NCBI GenBank assembly: GCA_034620365.1
Contig: JAQGEQ010000048.1
Location: forward strand, 1,240,001 to 1,304,000
From: Pegea sp. RAD2-039
Lineage: Eukaryota > Chordata > Thaliacea > Salpida > Salpidae
Length of the DNA stretch: 64,000 bases
Direction: 5' to 3'
Shown here piece after piece: positions 40,801 to 51,857 of the stretch. Within the stretch, counting starts at the first letter, position 1, and the number at the start of each line of letters is the position of its first letter. The notes beneath the pieces are model-generated. The model made no database searches. It was not told the DNA's origin and saw only the letters and a program-made list of their open reading frames with translations. A program made the position numbers and the translations under genes.

Positions 40801-43683
40801 TGTTTAAACGAATCAATATATAATTATTTCTTACAGTTAGCTGCGATCTTCTTTTTTTGATCGAATTGTACGGATTTGATGAAAATTTTAGCAAAAAAGT
40901 ATTTCTGTTTGACAAAATTATTCCATATTTAAGTTCTTGTGTCGTTCACCTACCACTATCATCTTTTACAAATTTCGAAGTCCTGCTTCTTCAGCAATCT
41001 CTTGATGATCAAAATCCTCTTTGTCAGCTTCTAGCCCATGACTTGTGGTGCTTTGTAGCCAGGTTTGAAGTCAGACATAATTTCTAGAAGACTAATTAAA
41101 TGTAATTGTAGATTATCAACTCCTGAAGTTTGTTACCAACACGCATCCACAATACTTCAAATAATTCTTGCTTCTAAGTTTCATCGTCGACTTAAACTCT
41201 ATCCTCTGCTACGAAGACTCTATGAGTTTCTTCCAGTCATCTATCAGCAGAAGTTGAGGACTATTTGGTATTCAACACTTGATGGAACTAAAGAAAACCC
41301 AGATTTTACTTTAGTGCGGTGTTTTGGTCTGTTTTTAACTTTAATATCAAATCTATTTTTGATTAAAATATATTTTTTCAAATTAGTTTTGAACTAAAAC
41401 TTTATTCTAGTTTTGTAATTATTCTGAATCTTGAAAATTACTTTTTACAATCTTTAATTAGCCGAATAATGTTCAGATATTTTAAGATTGCATTATTTAA
41501 ACTAAATATAATTTAATTCTTAATATATATTCTTGAATATAGTAAAAAACATAATAATTTTTTGCGAAACTTTCTCTTTGTAATATTTAGTTAACTTTAT
41601 AAAAATACAATTACAAAATGTTGCTATCTTTAAGCTCTTAAAGTGTAATTTTATCTATACAGGTCTTAATGTCCTTGTATCCGACGAAAAATCTAATTTA
41701 AAAGATCAAATTGTTAATTTATATTCTTTTATCTCAATTCAGTTATTTTCATTTTCTGAAAAACAGAAAAACAACTTCTGTTTTTCTTTGGTGGTTAGTA
41801 ATTTGTTATTTTATAGAATTATCGATTTTTCTCAAAATTTTTATAATTTAACTAGAGTTTTAAAAAGTCATTTTGTAATCAGAATTAGAATTTCATTTTT
41901 TGATCTTTAAACATAAACAATGATATAATTGAAAATATTACATCGATTTACTTTTGAAATTCATAATTTTATTAAATATTATTAGATTTGTAGATTTTAT
42001 GTTGAAATATCAACAAATATGATTTTAGGTCAATTTCATCTTAGATGTTTATGTCATAAATGAAGAATTGATGACAAATCTTGAAATTGTAGAGTTGTTA
42101 TCAAAGGTATTTCAGTTAATATATTATCTTAACTATCAACTACATCTAAATCTTCAAAAGTTTTTACAGAATATCTAGTTAACTTTAATATTTTGTCTGA
42201 CAGTGTAATAAATCGTTAGTTTGTACAACAATTTTGTTGGACTTGTTAAACCTCTAGCTTGTAAGATTTTTATTCTAACTGTAATATATAAAACAATAAA
42301 ACAAAATTGAAATCTAGTTCAATTTGAAAATCGAAAATTAATGAAAAATAAATTATTTTATTTCTAAAAGCTAACCAGATAATAAATCAAATAATCTAAT
42401 TTAGTTTCAATTATTTTTTTTAGTTAGTTTTAAGAACAATTTATTGGTAACATATTGAGAAAGTAAATAGAATTTAATTGAAATTCCAGTTTCAATCATG
42501 TACTAACTACTGAATTTGTAGATGAAAGGTCATCTTGTAAGGAAGACTCGATAATCTTCAACATCTAATTAATTATAATTAAATCAATAAAAACAAAAGA
42601 ATTATGTTTCAAATTGAATTGTTCTCAGAATGACATGAACTGCGCGCTTCGTTCGGTTTGGAGTTGGTGTTTTGAGGCTTATATGGACATAAAACCATCT
42701 GACTTTACCTCTTCACAATTCGCTGACTTTATTTGCAATCTTCTACTTCTGATGAGCAGTCTTCTTTTTAATAAACATTTTCAACCAATTGATGATGTCA
42801 TCCAAGTAAATAATCTACATCATTAATGGATGATTATTTTCTGGATTTTTTACAGATGATTCACAAATTATTGAAAGACTTTTCTAGCTTCACAACTACA
42901 AAAAGTCCTGCAGTTTATGGTTTTATTTATTTCCTCACATCTTTACAAATGCTTGACCTTCCATCTGACTTGCAAGTAAGTTGTAAGATTAAGAAAAATA
43001 TCTTCTTTTATTCCGTTTTTTTCACTTTATTCAAATTTTCACAAGTTGCTTTTTGCTAACAGTTTGCTGAAAGTGAATTTGAAATTTTCTTTTAAAATAT
43101 TTCAGGGAAATATTGGGAACTTATGGAAGCTTTGTTTGGAGTTAAGTCAGTCTCATTGGTATCTTAGTCATGAAGCACTTGAACAATTAGAAAAATTTTC
43201 TCGTTTCACTCAAAATCCTGAAGTTATTTCAGATATTTGTCAAACAAATAAGTTTGCTAACCAAATGAAAGCTCATTTGAAAAACGTAACTACAATTTCC
43301 ATCAAATTTAATTTGCCTGCTCAATCTGTTGTCAATAAAGTTGTTTTAGATGATTCACAAGAATTGGTTTAAAAGAATTGATAAAATTAGATTATTCGCT
43401 TTTTAGCTTTTTGAAACATTATCATTTTTGATTTTCAAATTAATTTTTTTTGCAGAGTGTAACTTCTTTACCAAAAAATGCTCCTAAAATTCTTGAAGAA
43501 AGATTTAATGAGATGCGAAGATCAGGTCAAAATCGATTGCTTTCAAATGTTCAACTGGAGTTATCACAAAACATTCAATTTCTAACTTACATGATTGACA
43601 ACTATTCTTCTGATCAGTTTAACACTTCAGTTGTTGATCATTTAAATGTGACTTTAGATAAAGTAAAATCTTGGCTTTCTTAA
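37817..43683 (+). CDS. FIRRM: FIRRM (C1orf112/FLIP)-like helical-repeat protein
   Basis: Eighteen exons in phase, 868 residues: 37817-37861, 37953-38098, 38257-38293, 38638-38778, 38880-39030, 39163-39247, 39411-39538, 39723-39883, 40145-40268, 40413-40565, 40837-41062, 41112-41326, 41663-41793, 42029-42106, 42629-42805, 42856-42975, 43106-43366, 43456-43683. The length is close to human FIRRM (853). The most similar stretches are LLAHDLWCFVAR (human: LAMDAWCFLARYG) and, near the end, SQSHWYLSHEALEQLEKFS, which aligns with the DRSWLLEQHTLEAF region. In mammals FIRRM binds the AAA ATPase FIGNL1 and helps remove RAD51 filaments in repair and meiosis. The predicted protein is all alpha-helical, without known catalytic motifs. 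Assignment rests on scattered similarity plus length and order. The donor at 41326 is the weakest splice call. Confidence 0.8.
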
Positions 43684-43686
43684 AAC

Positions 43687-43692
43687 AATAAA
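43687..43692 (+). promoter_or_regulatory. poly(A) signal of the FIRRM-like gene
   Basis: AATAAA begins three bases after the stop codon, implying a very short 3' UTR. Confidence 0.55.
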
Positions 43693-45015
43693 TATTTTCT
43701 TGATTTATCGATTACCTTTTTTCTGTGAGAAATTCTTTTTATTTTGTTGTTTACTAGACGCTAAATTTTATAATTTGTTTTTTTCATTAATCACAAATTA
43801 TCTGTAGTCCGACAAATCTTTAAGAAAAAGTTTGATTAAGATTGTATTAAAAATATTCTTATTGAAATCAAAGAAAAACTACTTTTTGAAAAATATTACC
43901 CAACTGATAGATTGAAAAATAATAATGAATGTTTTTGACATCAATTTTAGGAAGGTTTTATTCTATACAGCTTGATGTAGCTAATTAAAAGGAGAGAGCT
44001 TGCAAAGGTCTCGGTGTTAATGTAGTTGATATGTGTGAATGCTAGATTAATTTAAAGGTTTTGGCATTTTATGAAAGATGACTATTTGAGAAAAAATTCT
44101 AGATAGCACATGCGCAAGGATTTTCTAGTGTCATCTTCAGTTGTTAAACCGTAGTTGGTGCTGCTGATCGTTTTGTCAAGTAAAGTACTTTTCATTTCAA
44201 ATAATTTTTATTATTATAATATTTTATAGATTGAAGATTTTACGAGAAATATACTATGCGTAGAATTCTGTTATGAAAATATTTCCTTGCTACTAATCTG
44301 TAATTCATTTAGTTTAGGTTTTAACCAAAATCTAAAAACTTTTAGAGCTTTGCACTTTTTAGTTTAGAGTCTATGAACTTGAGATGGCTATAAAACAAAC
44401 CTTCAAAAAGTTTACCTTGTCTTAAGTGTTGTCTTATTAAACTTGTCTAACTTTGTGAACTGTTAACATTTTTAATTTGCTTTATACTATCACGTGTAAG
44501 TGTACTTACATTCCTATAACAAATTTTCCATACACTAATATATCAGTTTAACTTAGTTAAATAAAAGTATATAGAAATGATTCCATAATAACAATAAAAA
44601 TACATAAAATTAGTTAATTCTAATTCATTTTTCTATTATACCTTTTATATCCAACTATAAAGTCATTTAAATTTTTGAATTGTTGATAGGGTCATTCTTT
44701 TGATACTTTATAAAATTTTCAGCCCTACATTAATAGCTTTAATTCATTAAGTTTTAGTTTTAAAAAGATTTTGTCGGACAAAATTAGAATTAAGTTACTA
44801 TTTCCTAGACTGCTAATAATAATCTTTTCAACTTAAACTTTAAGCTGTGAACGTTTTCTAGGCTGTCTCATAATATAAACAGAGAAAAAAGTTTTTTTAA
44901 CGTCTCCTGATAAATTTCTAATGATAATATAAGTTTTAACTATAAATATTATATCGCTTGTTTAAAACCTTAGTATAGCTACATAAATAGTATATCTTCT
45001 TTTTCAGTTTTCAAC
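43693..45015. other. intergenic, with a candidate RGS promoter and 5'-UTR exon
   Basis: Mostly AT-rich. A GC-richer patch at about 44105-44179 contains CATGCGCA, like an NRF1 site, and ends with a good donor (CAA|gtaaag, exon end 44179). A strong acceptor (tttttcag) lies eight bases before the RGS start codon. Together these suggest a noncoding first exon for the RGS gene. Inference from motifs only. Confidence 0.4.
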
Positions 45016-45817
45016 ATGTGCTTTCCTATACTTTTCCTCATAACAAAGCGAATAAGACAAAGAAAACAGAAAACAAAAAGCGAAGAATCATTATCAAAAT
45101 TACTAGGTTCTGTAGGTAGATATTATTGCAAAACGTTTAAAATATTTATATTTTATTTATTTTTATAATCAATTAACCATCTTTAGTTTTTTAGAATCTT
45201 ACAACTTGTAACAGTTGTATACTACTTTATCCCAACAGAAATATATACTAGAGATTTTTTTATACGTTGCTGCATGCTATATTCTGTCGTTTGTTGCTTT
45301 GTAAGAAACTGGATTTTTTCACTTAGCAACTATTGAATATAGAATCTCTTTTTATTACAAAAATGTTTGCAGAGCAACAAAAGGTTTTTAGAAATTTTCT
45401 CAAAACTGAATTCAGTGCAGAAAATTTAGATTTTTTGCTGGAAGTTAAAAGATTTCGGGAAAACCCAACTAGTGCTTCATTTCTCAAAATTTATAAAAGT
45501 TTCATCAAATTTGGAACATCTGAACAGGTTAATGTCAAAAGTTAATTCGATCTTTTAATCTTTTTCAATTGAATCAGATCTAGCTAAAACCACAAACCTA
45601 ATATTTTTTAGATTTAATTAGAAATATTTTTGTAAAATTGTAAATCTTGGTAGTTATTCAACAGATAAACATTCCTGCTACAATATCTGATTTAATCTCC
45701 GAGCATTCTCACGAAAAAAACCCAATTTTAAAAGAAGTATTTGATGTTGCTGAAAGATACATCTTTAATGTCCTTGAAAATGACTCCTTTTTACGATTTA
45801 AGTCTTTATATTATTAA
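45016..45817 (+). CDS. small RGS-domain protein (R4-like)
   Basis: Three exons, 149 residues: 45016-45111, 45327-45527, 45665-45817. The RGS domain fills almost the whole protein. The core stretch FLKTEFSAENLDFLLEVKRF matches the FLrtEFSEENl.FWlac.dFk signature, and the last exon has the INIP stretch (usually INIDs) and the final VLENDSFLRFKSLY helix. RGS proteins speed GTP hydrolysis by G-alpha subunits, shortening GPCR signals. The N-terminus (MCFPILFLITKRIRQRKQ) is a cysteine followed by hydrophobic and then basic residues, like the membrane-binding helix of the small R4 group (RGS4/5/16). The conserved tryptophan in FW is leucine here. The first junction (GGTTCT|gtaggt to cacttag|CAACTA) is set by phase and is less certain. 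Confidence 0.88.
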
Positions 45818-46440
45818 TAACATCTGTATATAAAAGTTATTGTAATAATAATAGTTTCTTAAATAGCGTTTGTCAATGTCGGAGTGTGCACCAACTTTTA
45901 GGAGCTGAACTGTCGCTTTAACTATCTGTGATATAACAGTAAAGTATTTTGCCGCTGACGTAAATGTGTTAAACGTTTTTCTTGTATAGACCGTTGCCAT
46001 TCGAAGCATGTTTGAAACCTGGTTGTGGGTAGTGCGTATCGTTAGTGTACTTATCGTTGTTGTAAGTCGTCTTAAAATGAGCTCTATATAAAGAGTCATT
46101 GTCATTACACTATCAACAAACAATTTTCTAAGTTTATAAAGATGGCTTCCAGCATTGCAAGTCTAGTTGAGCTCTAAGCTTGTTGAGTGACTTTGAAATT
46201 TTTGAAACAAGCCTTTTAAAAAGAAGCTGATTTTACTGGTAACTTATAAGTTTCACAAAAAGACTAACTCTTCGATCTTTTTTCAAAATCTTTACTTTCA
46301 TTTTTAGCTGGGTGATCCTTATAATTGCCGCCGTGCTAATACGACATACATATATCTAATTTTATTCTCGAACAAGCTATAACGAAAGTATATTTGACTT
46401 CTTCAAAGAAAGATTCGTGTTTTAACCACAGTTATCAATT
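45818..46440. other. intergenic, unclassified
   Basis: A patch at about 45860-46150 is GC-richer and open for 105 codons on the minus strand (46123-45806). Its translation is threonine- and isoleucine-rich, matches nothing I know, and overlaps the RGS stop; probably repeat-derived rather than a gene. Confidence 0.35.
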
Positions 46441-46530
46441 ATGGCTTGCTTTGGTAGAGAATTCTAAAAGATGGGTAGAAATCATTGAGATCCATTTGCT
46501 GCTCATACATCATGATTCCACACTATAGAT
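46441..46530 (+). repeat. dispersed repeat, copy 1 of a local pair
   Basis: About 50 nt (from GGTAGAAATCATTGAGATCC) match 47545-47605 with many substitutions. In one frame both translate to a VEIIEI..LL-type peptide, so they may be remnants of the same retrotransposon reading frame. Confidence 0.5.
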
Positions 46531-46897
46531 GTAGTTATAAAAGTAAACTAGGCTTCTTCATTAGCTGATTTATCTTTCCTTTTACTGAGATAGATTAACT
46601 TAAATGATTGTACTTAGTATTTCATTAGAAGTAAAGAAAAAATATTATTAGGAAACTTCAGGAAACCATTTTTCTTTAGATAACTTCAAGTATCTATTTC
46701 TTTCATTAGTTTTATCTCTTTCAAAATTTTGTAAGATTGTATTCGAAAAAAGATAGATTTTTGAAAATATATTTTGTTTATTTATTTACGAAATAGGGCA
46801 TGGCTTCAAATAATAAATTTCCCAGCTCTTATAGCCAACATAAAAATATAAAGAGATTGTAGTGTAATGCATCACTTATCATAAAAATAAGCGAGAT

Positions 46898-47165
46898 ATG
46901 AAATCGCTTGACATCAATACCAGCAACTGGGAAGACATCGCAGTGGATCGCTACAAATGGCGATCTCTACTTTGCAAACTACTGAAAGAGAGAGAAGAAA
47001 AACCAGCTTTAAAGAAAAGAAGGCTTTTTATTAACCTTAAATTAACCTTAAGTTTTTTATTCCACTTCACTTTGTCTTGTTAGTACATTTCCTCCGTGCT
47101 TTGTTTTGTTAACATCATCACTCAGTACACATCCTGCATGACCGTTTTCGGTCGAAGCAGGCCCA
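46898..47165 (+). mobile_element. non-LTR retrotransposon ORF2 C-terminal fragment
   Basis: An open frame from 46898 contains SLDINTSNWEDIAVDRYKWR. The pattern (D/N)I....WE..A.DR..WR is the familiar end of LINE ORF2 proteins, after the reverse transcriptase. The block around 47090-47165 (HPACxx-like TSCMTVFGRSRPI) may be the very end of the same element. No reverse transcriptase core is attached, as expected of a 5'-truncated copy. Family not determined. Confidence 0.55.
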
Positions 47166-47539
47166 TATTATTATTATAAGAAAAATCACTGAAACTGTTT
47201 AAAGCAAAATTTAAGAGATGACAGACTTTGCTGAACTAATAGTCGAGAAGAAGAGTGATTCTGAACAGTGATTACCCAATTAAAAAAAGTTTTATGCCAA
47301 TCGGGTATCACTAAATCTTTTAATTATAATCATTTTAAGCAAAATACTTCCGAGGACATACTCTTGATGACATTGGAAAGACTGTGGTATATTAAGATAT
47401 CAATATAGTTAAAGTTTGAAGTAATACGAGATCAGAGGTAAAGTATCAGACACAAAAGAACTTGAAATAAAGTTATTGGTGATGACTTGTTGTTGTCTAT
47501 TTTTGCTTAATCCAGTAGAAGCCGAGAACGCCCATGCTT

Positions 47540-47800
47540 TAAGCCATGGTAGAAATTATAGAGATCTAGTTGTTGCCCATGCAGCAGAATTCCATTCTCC
47601 ACGCCAACAAGGTATGCAGCGAAACAAAAAGACTGATGCAGCTGCACCCAGCTAGCGTCACAAAAACTGCCAGAAAGACACTGAGTACAATGACAAACTA
47701 CCTACAAGACTCCAACTCCGGCTTTAAATTCGGAGTTTTGCGTTTCCTAAAACGTTTCCTTAAAGTCTTGTCATTTACTTAGACTAGCAAAGCCCTTTTA
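47540..47800 (+). repeat. dispersed repeat, copy 2, with short open frame
   Basis: The first 60 nt repeat the unit at 46441-46530. A 70-codon open frame (47570-47782) follows; it is GC-richer than the surroundings but has no recognisable domain. Treated as retroelement-derived. Confidence 0.45.
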
Positions 47801-47837
47801 CCTGACTTTTTCATTGACTTTTCCTTGTTAAAAATAA

Positions 47838-47893
47838 GTGTCCGCGTGGGCTCAAACCCAAAACCTTCTGTGTGTCAGACGGGTGTATTAACC
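47838..47893 (-). other. tRNA-like 3' half (possible SINE or tRNA pseudogene)
   Basis: On the minus strand the segment reads as an anticodon arm (CCGTCTGACACACAGAAGG), a short variable region, a T-arm with B-box GGTTTGAGCC, and an acceptor-like CGCGGACAC end. The anticodon loop CTGACAC would read GAC (Val). No proper D arm or matching 5' acceptor strand precedes it (a TATA repeat is there instead), and several stem pairs are broken. A working tRNA is therefore unlikely. Confidence 0.4.
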
Positions 47894-48064
47894 GGTAGAT
47901 ATATATATATCACCCGATAGATAAGAATACCATAAATATTATTTTTTTTCGAAGAGCTCTTACTAGTATGAAATGTGAAGATGAATTAGAAACTGTATGA
48001 ATAGCTGTATGAATAATACTGGTAGTCAGATTATTTGCCGATAAATATAACCACTGCAACAAAA

Positions 48065-48165
48065 AATAGCTGATAAATGGAGGACTTTGAGGAAAGAATC
48101 CAAATTGATATTTAGTTGTTTTGGAGAATATTAGTCAGAATTTTTGTGAAATAATGATAAAACAT
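48065..48165 (+). repeat. dispersed repeat, copy B
   Basis: Partner of 36845-36960: shares the GAAAGAATCCAAATTGAT block and the AGTCAGAATTTTTGTGAAAT block at similar spacing. It lies downstream of the LINE scraps at 46.4-47.8 kb, again suggesting a retroelement 3' region. Confidence 0.5.
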
Positions 48166-48316
48166 TTGTAGCTTATCAGTTAAGTTGGTTTTCAAAGTTT
48201 ATTTCTTCTAAATTTAGAGGAGTGTTTTTAACTAGGATTTATCCTCACTGTTACTTAAGTATACATCTTTTAACTTACTCAAAGTTTCTAACATAAAACT
48301 GGTTTAAATCTTTCCG

Positions 48317-48972
48317 ATGTCAAAAAAAGAGGTCCAGTTCAAGTTTGTTCAAAACTGGCCCAAAATGGATGAGAATCGAAGTGAGAATACATCGAGATTA
48401 AAATCGAATCACTGGAGAAACCCACTTCCTACCTTGCCACAAATTTCAGTGCAAAGAAAGTCTTCAGAAGTTTGGAAACAAAATCATAAGAAAGAACGAA
48501 AAATGTCGTATGTACAAACCAATTGTAAAAAGTAAGTTGATATCTAATAGTTCTACTATTTTCTTAAAAAGTAAAATAACTTAGTTTTTAGTAATTTAAC
48601 AAATTCTTAAAAAGTTTTTAAGTTATTTCTGATGCATAATCTGGAACAGATAGTAGTGGTTAAATGTAATTACTGGGTTATACTAGTTTATTTTAGTTAA
48701 AACTTTACATAAGATGTAGAAAAGAATAAGGTTCTACAAAATTTAAAATTGTTTGATTATTTTTTAGATTGGAATCAAAAGTAAATGAAGAAACTTTAAT
48801 TGAAAATTATCATCTTCCACCGTTGCTTCTACCAAAAATATCAGAATCAAAACCATTCAAATTGATTCCCTCAAAGAAAAACAATTCTTTAAATCCTTTT
48901 CATTTCGATTCTAAAGCTCGACGTCAACGCATGATAGTTGAATTAGAGGCACTCAGAAAAAAGAAGTTTTAA
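48317..48972 (+). CDS. small basic orphan protein
   Basis: Two exons, 48317-48531 and 48768-48972, joined in phase (donor AAAAA|gtaagt, acceptor tttttag) to give 139 residues. The protein is hydrophilic and rich in lysine, asparagine and serine, with no signal peptide or membrane span. The second exon holds a proline/leucine patch (HLPPLLLPKI) and ends in a charged helix (KARRQRMIVELEALRKKKF). I do not recognise the family. Support for a real gene is the clean intron, the composition and the charged C-terminal helix; the surroundings are repeat-rich, so a chance frame is not excluded. Such short basic proteins often prove to be cilium- or chromatin-associated, but that is a guess. Confidence 0.6.
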
Positions 48973-49404
48973 AAAATCTTCGATTCTTATTATCGTCAAC
49001 AAATTTGTTTTATTTAAAAATAGGTAGGTACTGTAAGTCAAACTAGTAATACAAAAAACCTACTCTTATCTTAAATTACTAAGTGCTGAAATATTTAAAA
49101 TTACATGAGTAATTATAAAAATATGAAAGTAAATAAGCAATCTTAGAAAGAATTTTCTTTTTTTAATTCTATAATTTAAATGCCAGTAATTTTAATATAC
49201 AAAAATTAAACACTAAGAATTGCTAGCAGATATAAGCTGGAGTTATAAGCAGAACAGCATTATTCAGTTTAAAATCTACAAACGCTTTTTGCCTTTTTCT
49301 TGATTTGTAATATAAAATTTTATAATAATTTGTGTATCATAAAAAGTTTTGAATCAATAAAGCGTGAAAATGCAATGACTTAGTACTATTGAAACTTTTC
49401 ATTT
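48973..49404. other. short tail-to-tail gap
   Basis: AT-rich spacer between the orphan gene (+) and the 3' end of the Ly6-type gene (-). Nothing notable. Confidence 0.5.
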
Positions 49405-51857
49405 TTACAATTTTGAAAAGAGAAAATTTGAAATAAAGTAAAATAGAAATGAGCAAACTAAACATCTACATAAGCTTTGATGCAGGTTACTTGTTGCATC
49501 ATTGAATGGAGAAGCGAATCGGAATCTATTGCAAAGATTGTTTTGACAACATTTAACACATTTTTCTTCCCCTGTACTGGAATAGAAAAGGTTTATGCTT
49601 GTCTAATAGTTCTTTTTAATCAAAGACAAAAACCGAAGTAGCTAATTTATAATCTTAATCTTTTGGGAAAAACTTGAGAAATATCTACTTTAACTAACTT
49701 TACATTGTTTAGGAAGATTATGTCTACTTGAAAATAATTAACTTCATTTTATTTTCTGTTCCTTACAAATGTATAATTTTAAAACATATTTGTGTCTTGT
49801 TCGTAGAAACTAAACAATCAAATTAAACTAACTCCCATATTTTATCTTACATTTACCTTTTATCTACATTTAAGCATAGATAGTTGGACAATATACATGT
49901 GATAATATTAAAACGCTTTTCTTTGAGTTATTACAAAATAATTAAAGATATTTTCTCAACTTCTTATTGTTCTCAGCTGAGATCAAATTCTACTTACTTT
50001 TCGTTTATTGTACAATTTTCTTTGATGTTGCTGTCATCACATTTTTCTAATTGGCAGCCTCTTCTATAAGTAGCTTTTCCGTTGGCCACTATTCTCTCTG
50101 TCTAAAATATAGTCAAAGATATAATTACAATTTTAAGAAACTATTTAATCGATTTAATCTAATCGATTTAATCTATTTAAGAGACTATCTAATCATTATT
50201 TAGCTTTGGTAGATAATATTTTTTATGAAATCATTTCTTCGTTACAAAAAGGATTTTTAATTTTCTTTTTCCTTTAAGCTACTAATAAAAAAATTAGGTT
50301 TGTTGCTTTAGTTGCAAGTTTAAAATAAAATATAGTTTATTATTCATTAAACTAAATACATAAAATTAAGTATCAAGGAAATACCCAGCAGTCTGAACCA
50401 GGAAACAAACATTGTTCTTTCCTCTTATAAAGAGATTTCTCTAATCTTTCCAGTGATTTTGCTTCGTTACAATACTTATCTGAGCTTCCATCGCAAGCTA
50501 CACATGATTGCAAGTCAGGATGGGGCTTTCCCTAATCAGAGAATTTCATTAATAATTCTTAAATTTAATAAGTTTCTAAGTAATCAAAGTTGTTAAGACC
50601 AAAGATGATTTAAGTAAATAAATTCTTAATAGCAAATATGAAACTGTTGAATGAATGAACGCATGTCATGAAAAATTTCTAATACTATTTAATCTTGCAA
50701 TATTTAAAAATACTTCTTCTGTTTTGTTAGAACGAATTTATGCTTTAATATATCTTCAATATTCAAATCATTTTGGTTAGCATTCAGTATATTGATCATT
50801 TGTTTTTTAATGAAAAAAGAACACTTGCAATATATTAACAAATATTTTGTTTTCATTTGTAAACAAATTAATTTCGAGTTTACAATCAAATTGTAAAATC
50901 AATTTTTTATAATCTCTTGCCTCTAAGACTCCAAAATTGCAACGATCAGTCAAACAACATTTTGCACAAATTTTTATATTTCCTGAAGGAGAACTTGACC
51001 CATAGCAAAATTCTCGGCCACTCATATGTCGATTACAAAAAACTCCTTGTCGTATAGAAGAAGGTAGTTGACATGTTCTTGTATAAGAGTCATCATTCAT
51101 ATTTCGTAAGATCTATAATTTAAGATATATGTTTAAATGACATCCAGCATGTATAACTAATTGTAAATTACCCAGCATCCAACCCGTGCAGCTCTACATG
51201 TATCAGTTTGATTATTTTCTGTAAAAGTTTGCAGTTTTTCGCAGCCTTTTCCTTGGCAAGCAAAGCAAGTTAAAGTCTATAAATCGATATTTTTAGATGT
51301 ATGTAGCTTTTGTGTGAAAATATAAATGTTCATAAACTTACAGATATTTTATCAAAAAGTTTAGAGATAAACTCACTTTAGCTTATCAATAAAAAATCAA
51401 TAAGCCAGAAAGCTTTTAGTGTCACACAAACTTTTGAAAAAAATTGAAGGAAGATATTAATAAATTTATACGCTTTGAAATTATCTTATTTAGATCAACA
51501 CTGAAGTATTTATTGGGTATTGAGAAAATAACAAACTTTACAAGTAGATTGGTGAAGCTTTTTTAGTTAAGTTCAACTAACCGTTAAAAATTGAGGCAAG
51601 TCATCATCTGCAGGATAGGCAAATTGAGAATCTAGAGATAAATAATGAGTTTTTATAGACTGGTATCTACTTTAAGATGTAGTATAAGGACAAACCAAAG
51701 TCTTGTAAAACAAATTTTCAAGCTTATTTTTTTGCATCAGTAATAAAATTTGCAATATTTACTATCTTAATTTTAGTATTTTAAAAGTATTCTTACCTGA
51801 TAATTTAGTATGTACTAACATGAAGAGAATAAGTAAAAATAGATAGGTAGAAGTCAT
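49405..51857 (-). CDS. secreted, probably GPI-anchored protein with two Ly6/uPAR domains
   Basis: Seven exons on the minus strand: 51797-51857, 51582-51631, 51172-51276, 50930-51112, 50385-50531, 49998-50101, 49405-49576; 273 residues in phase. A signal peptide (about residues 1-19, TYLFLLILFMLV core) is followed by two cysteine-rich modules. Each opens with a CxxC pair (CFAC; CVAC) and ends with the family signature (CCLTDRCN; CCQNNLCN). Exon boundaries fall at matching places in both (donor after ..CW), so the second module probably arose by duplication. The C-terminus is hydrophobic (LVCSFLFYFISNFL), as expected of a GPI-anchor signal. Ly6/uPAR proteins act at the cell surface as receptors, toxin-like modulators or adhesion factors; the partner here is unknown. 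The exon 4 donor (GGA|gtctta) is the least certain: a second phase-compatible donor lies downstream. Confidence 0.85.

Noticed and set aside
45806..46123. 105-codon minus-strand open frame
   Set aside because: Composition is threonine/isoleucine-rich with no motif; overlaps the end of the RGS coding region; likely repeat-derived or chance.
47838..47893. Functional tRNA-Val gene
   Set aside because: No D arm, no matching 5' acceptor strand, and mispaired stems; kept only as a tRNA-like remnant.
47899..47915. CRISPR or tandem-repeat array suggested by the TATATATATATA run
   Set aside because: It is a short dinucleotide microsatellite; no direct-repeat/spacer structure occurs anywhere in the window.
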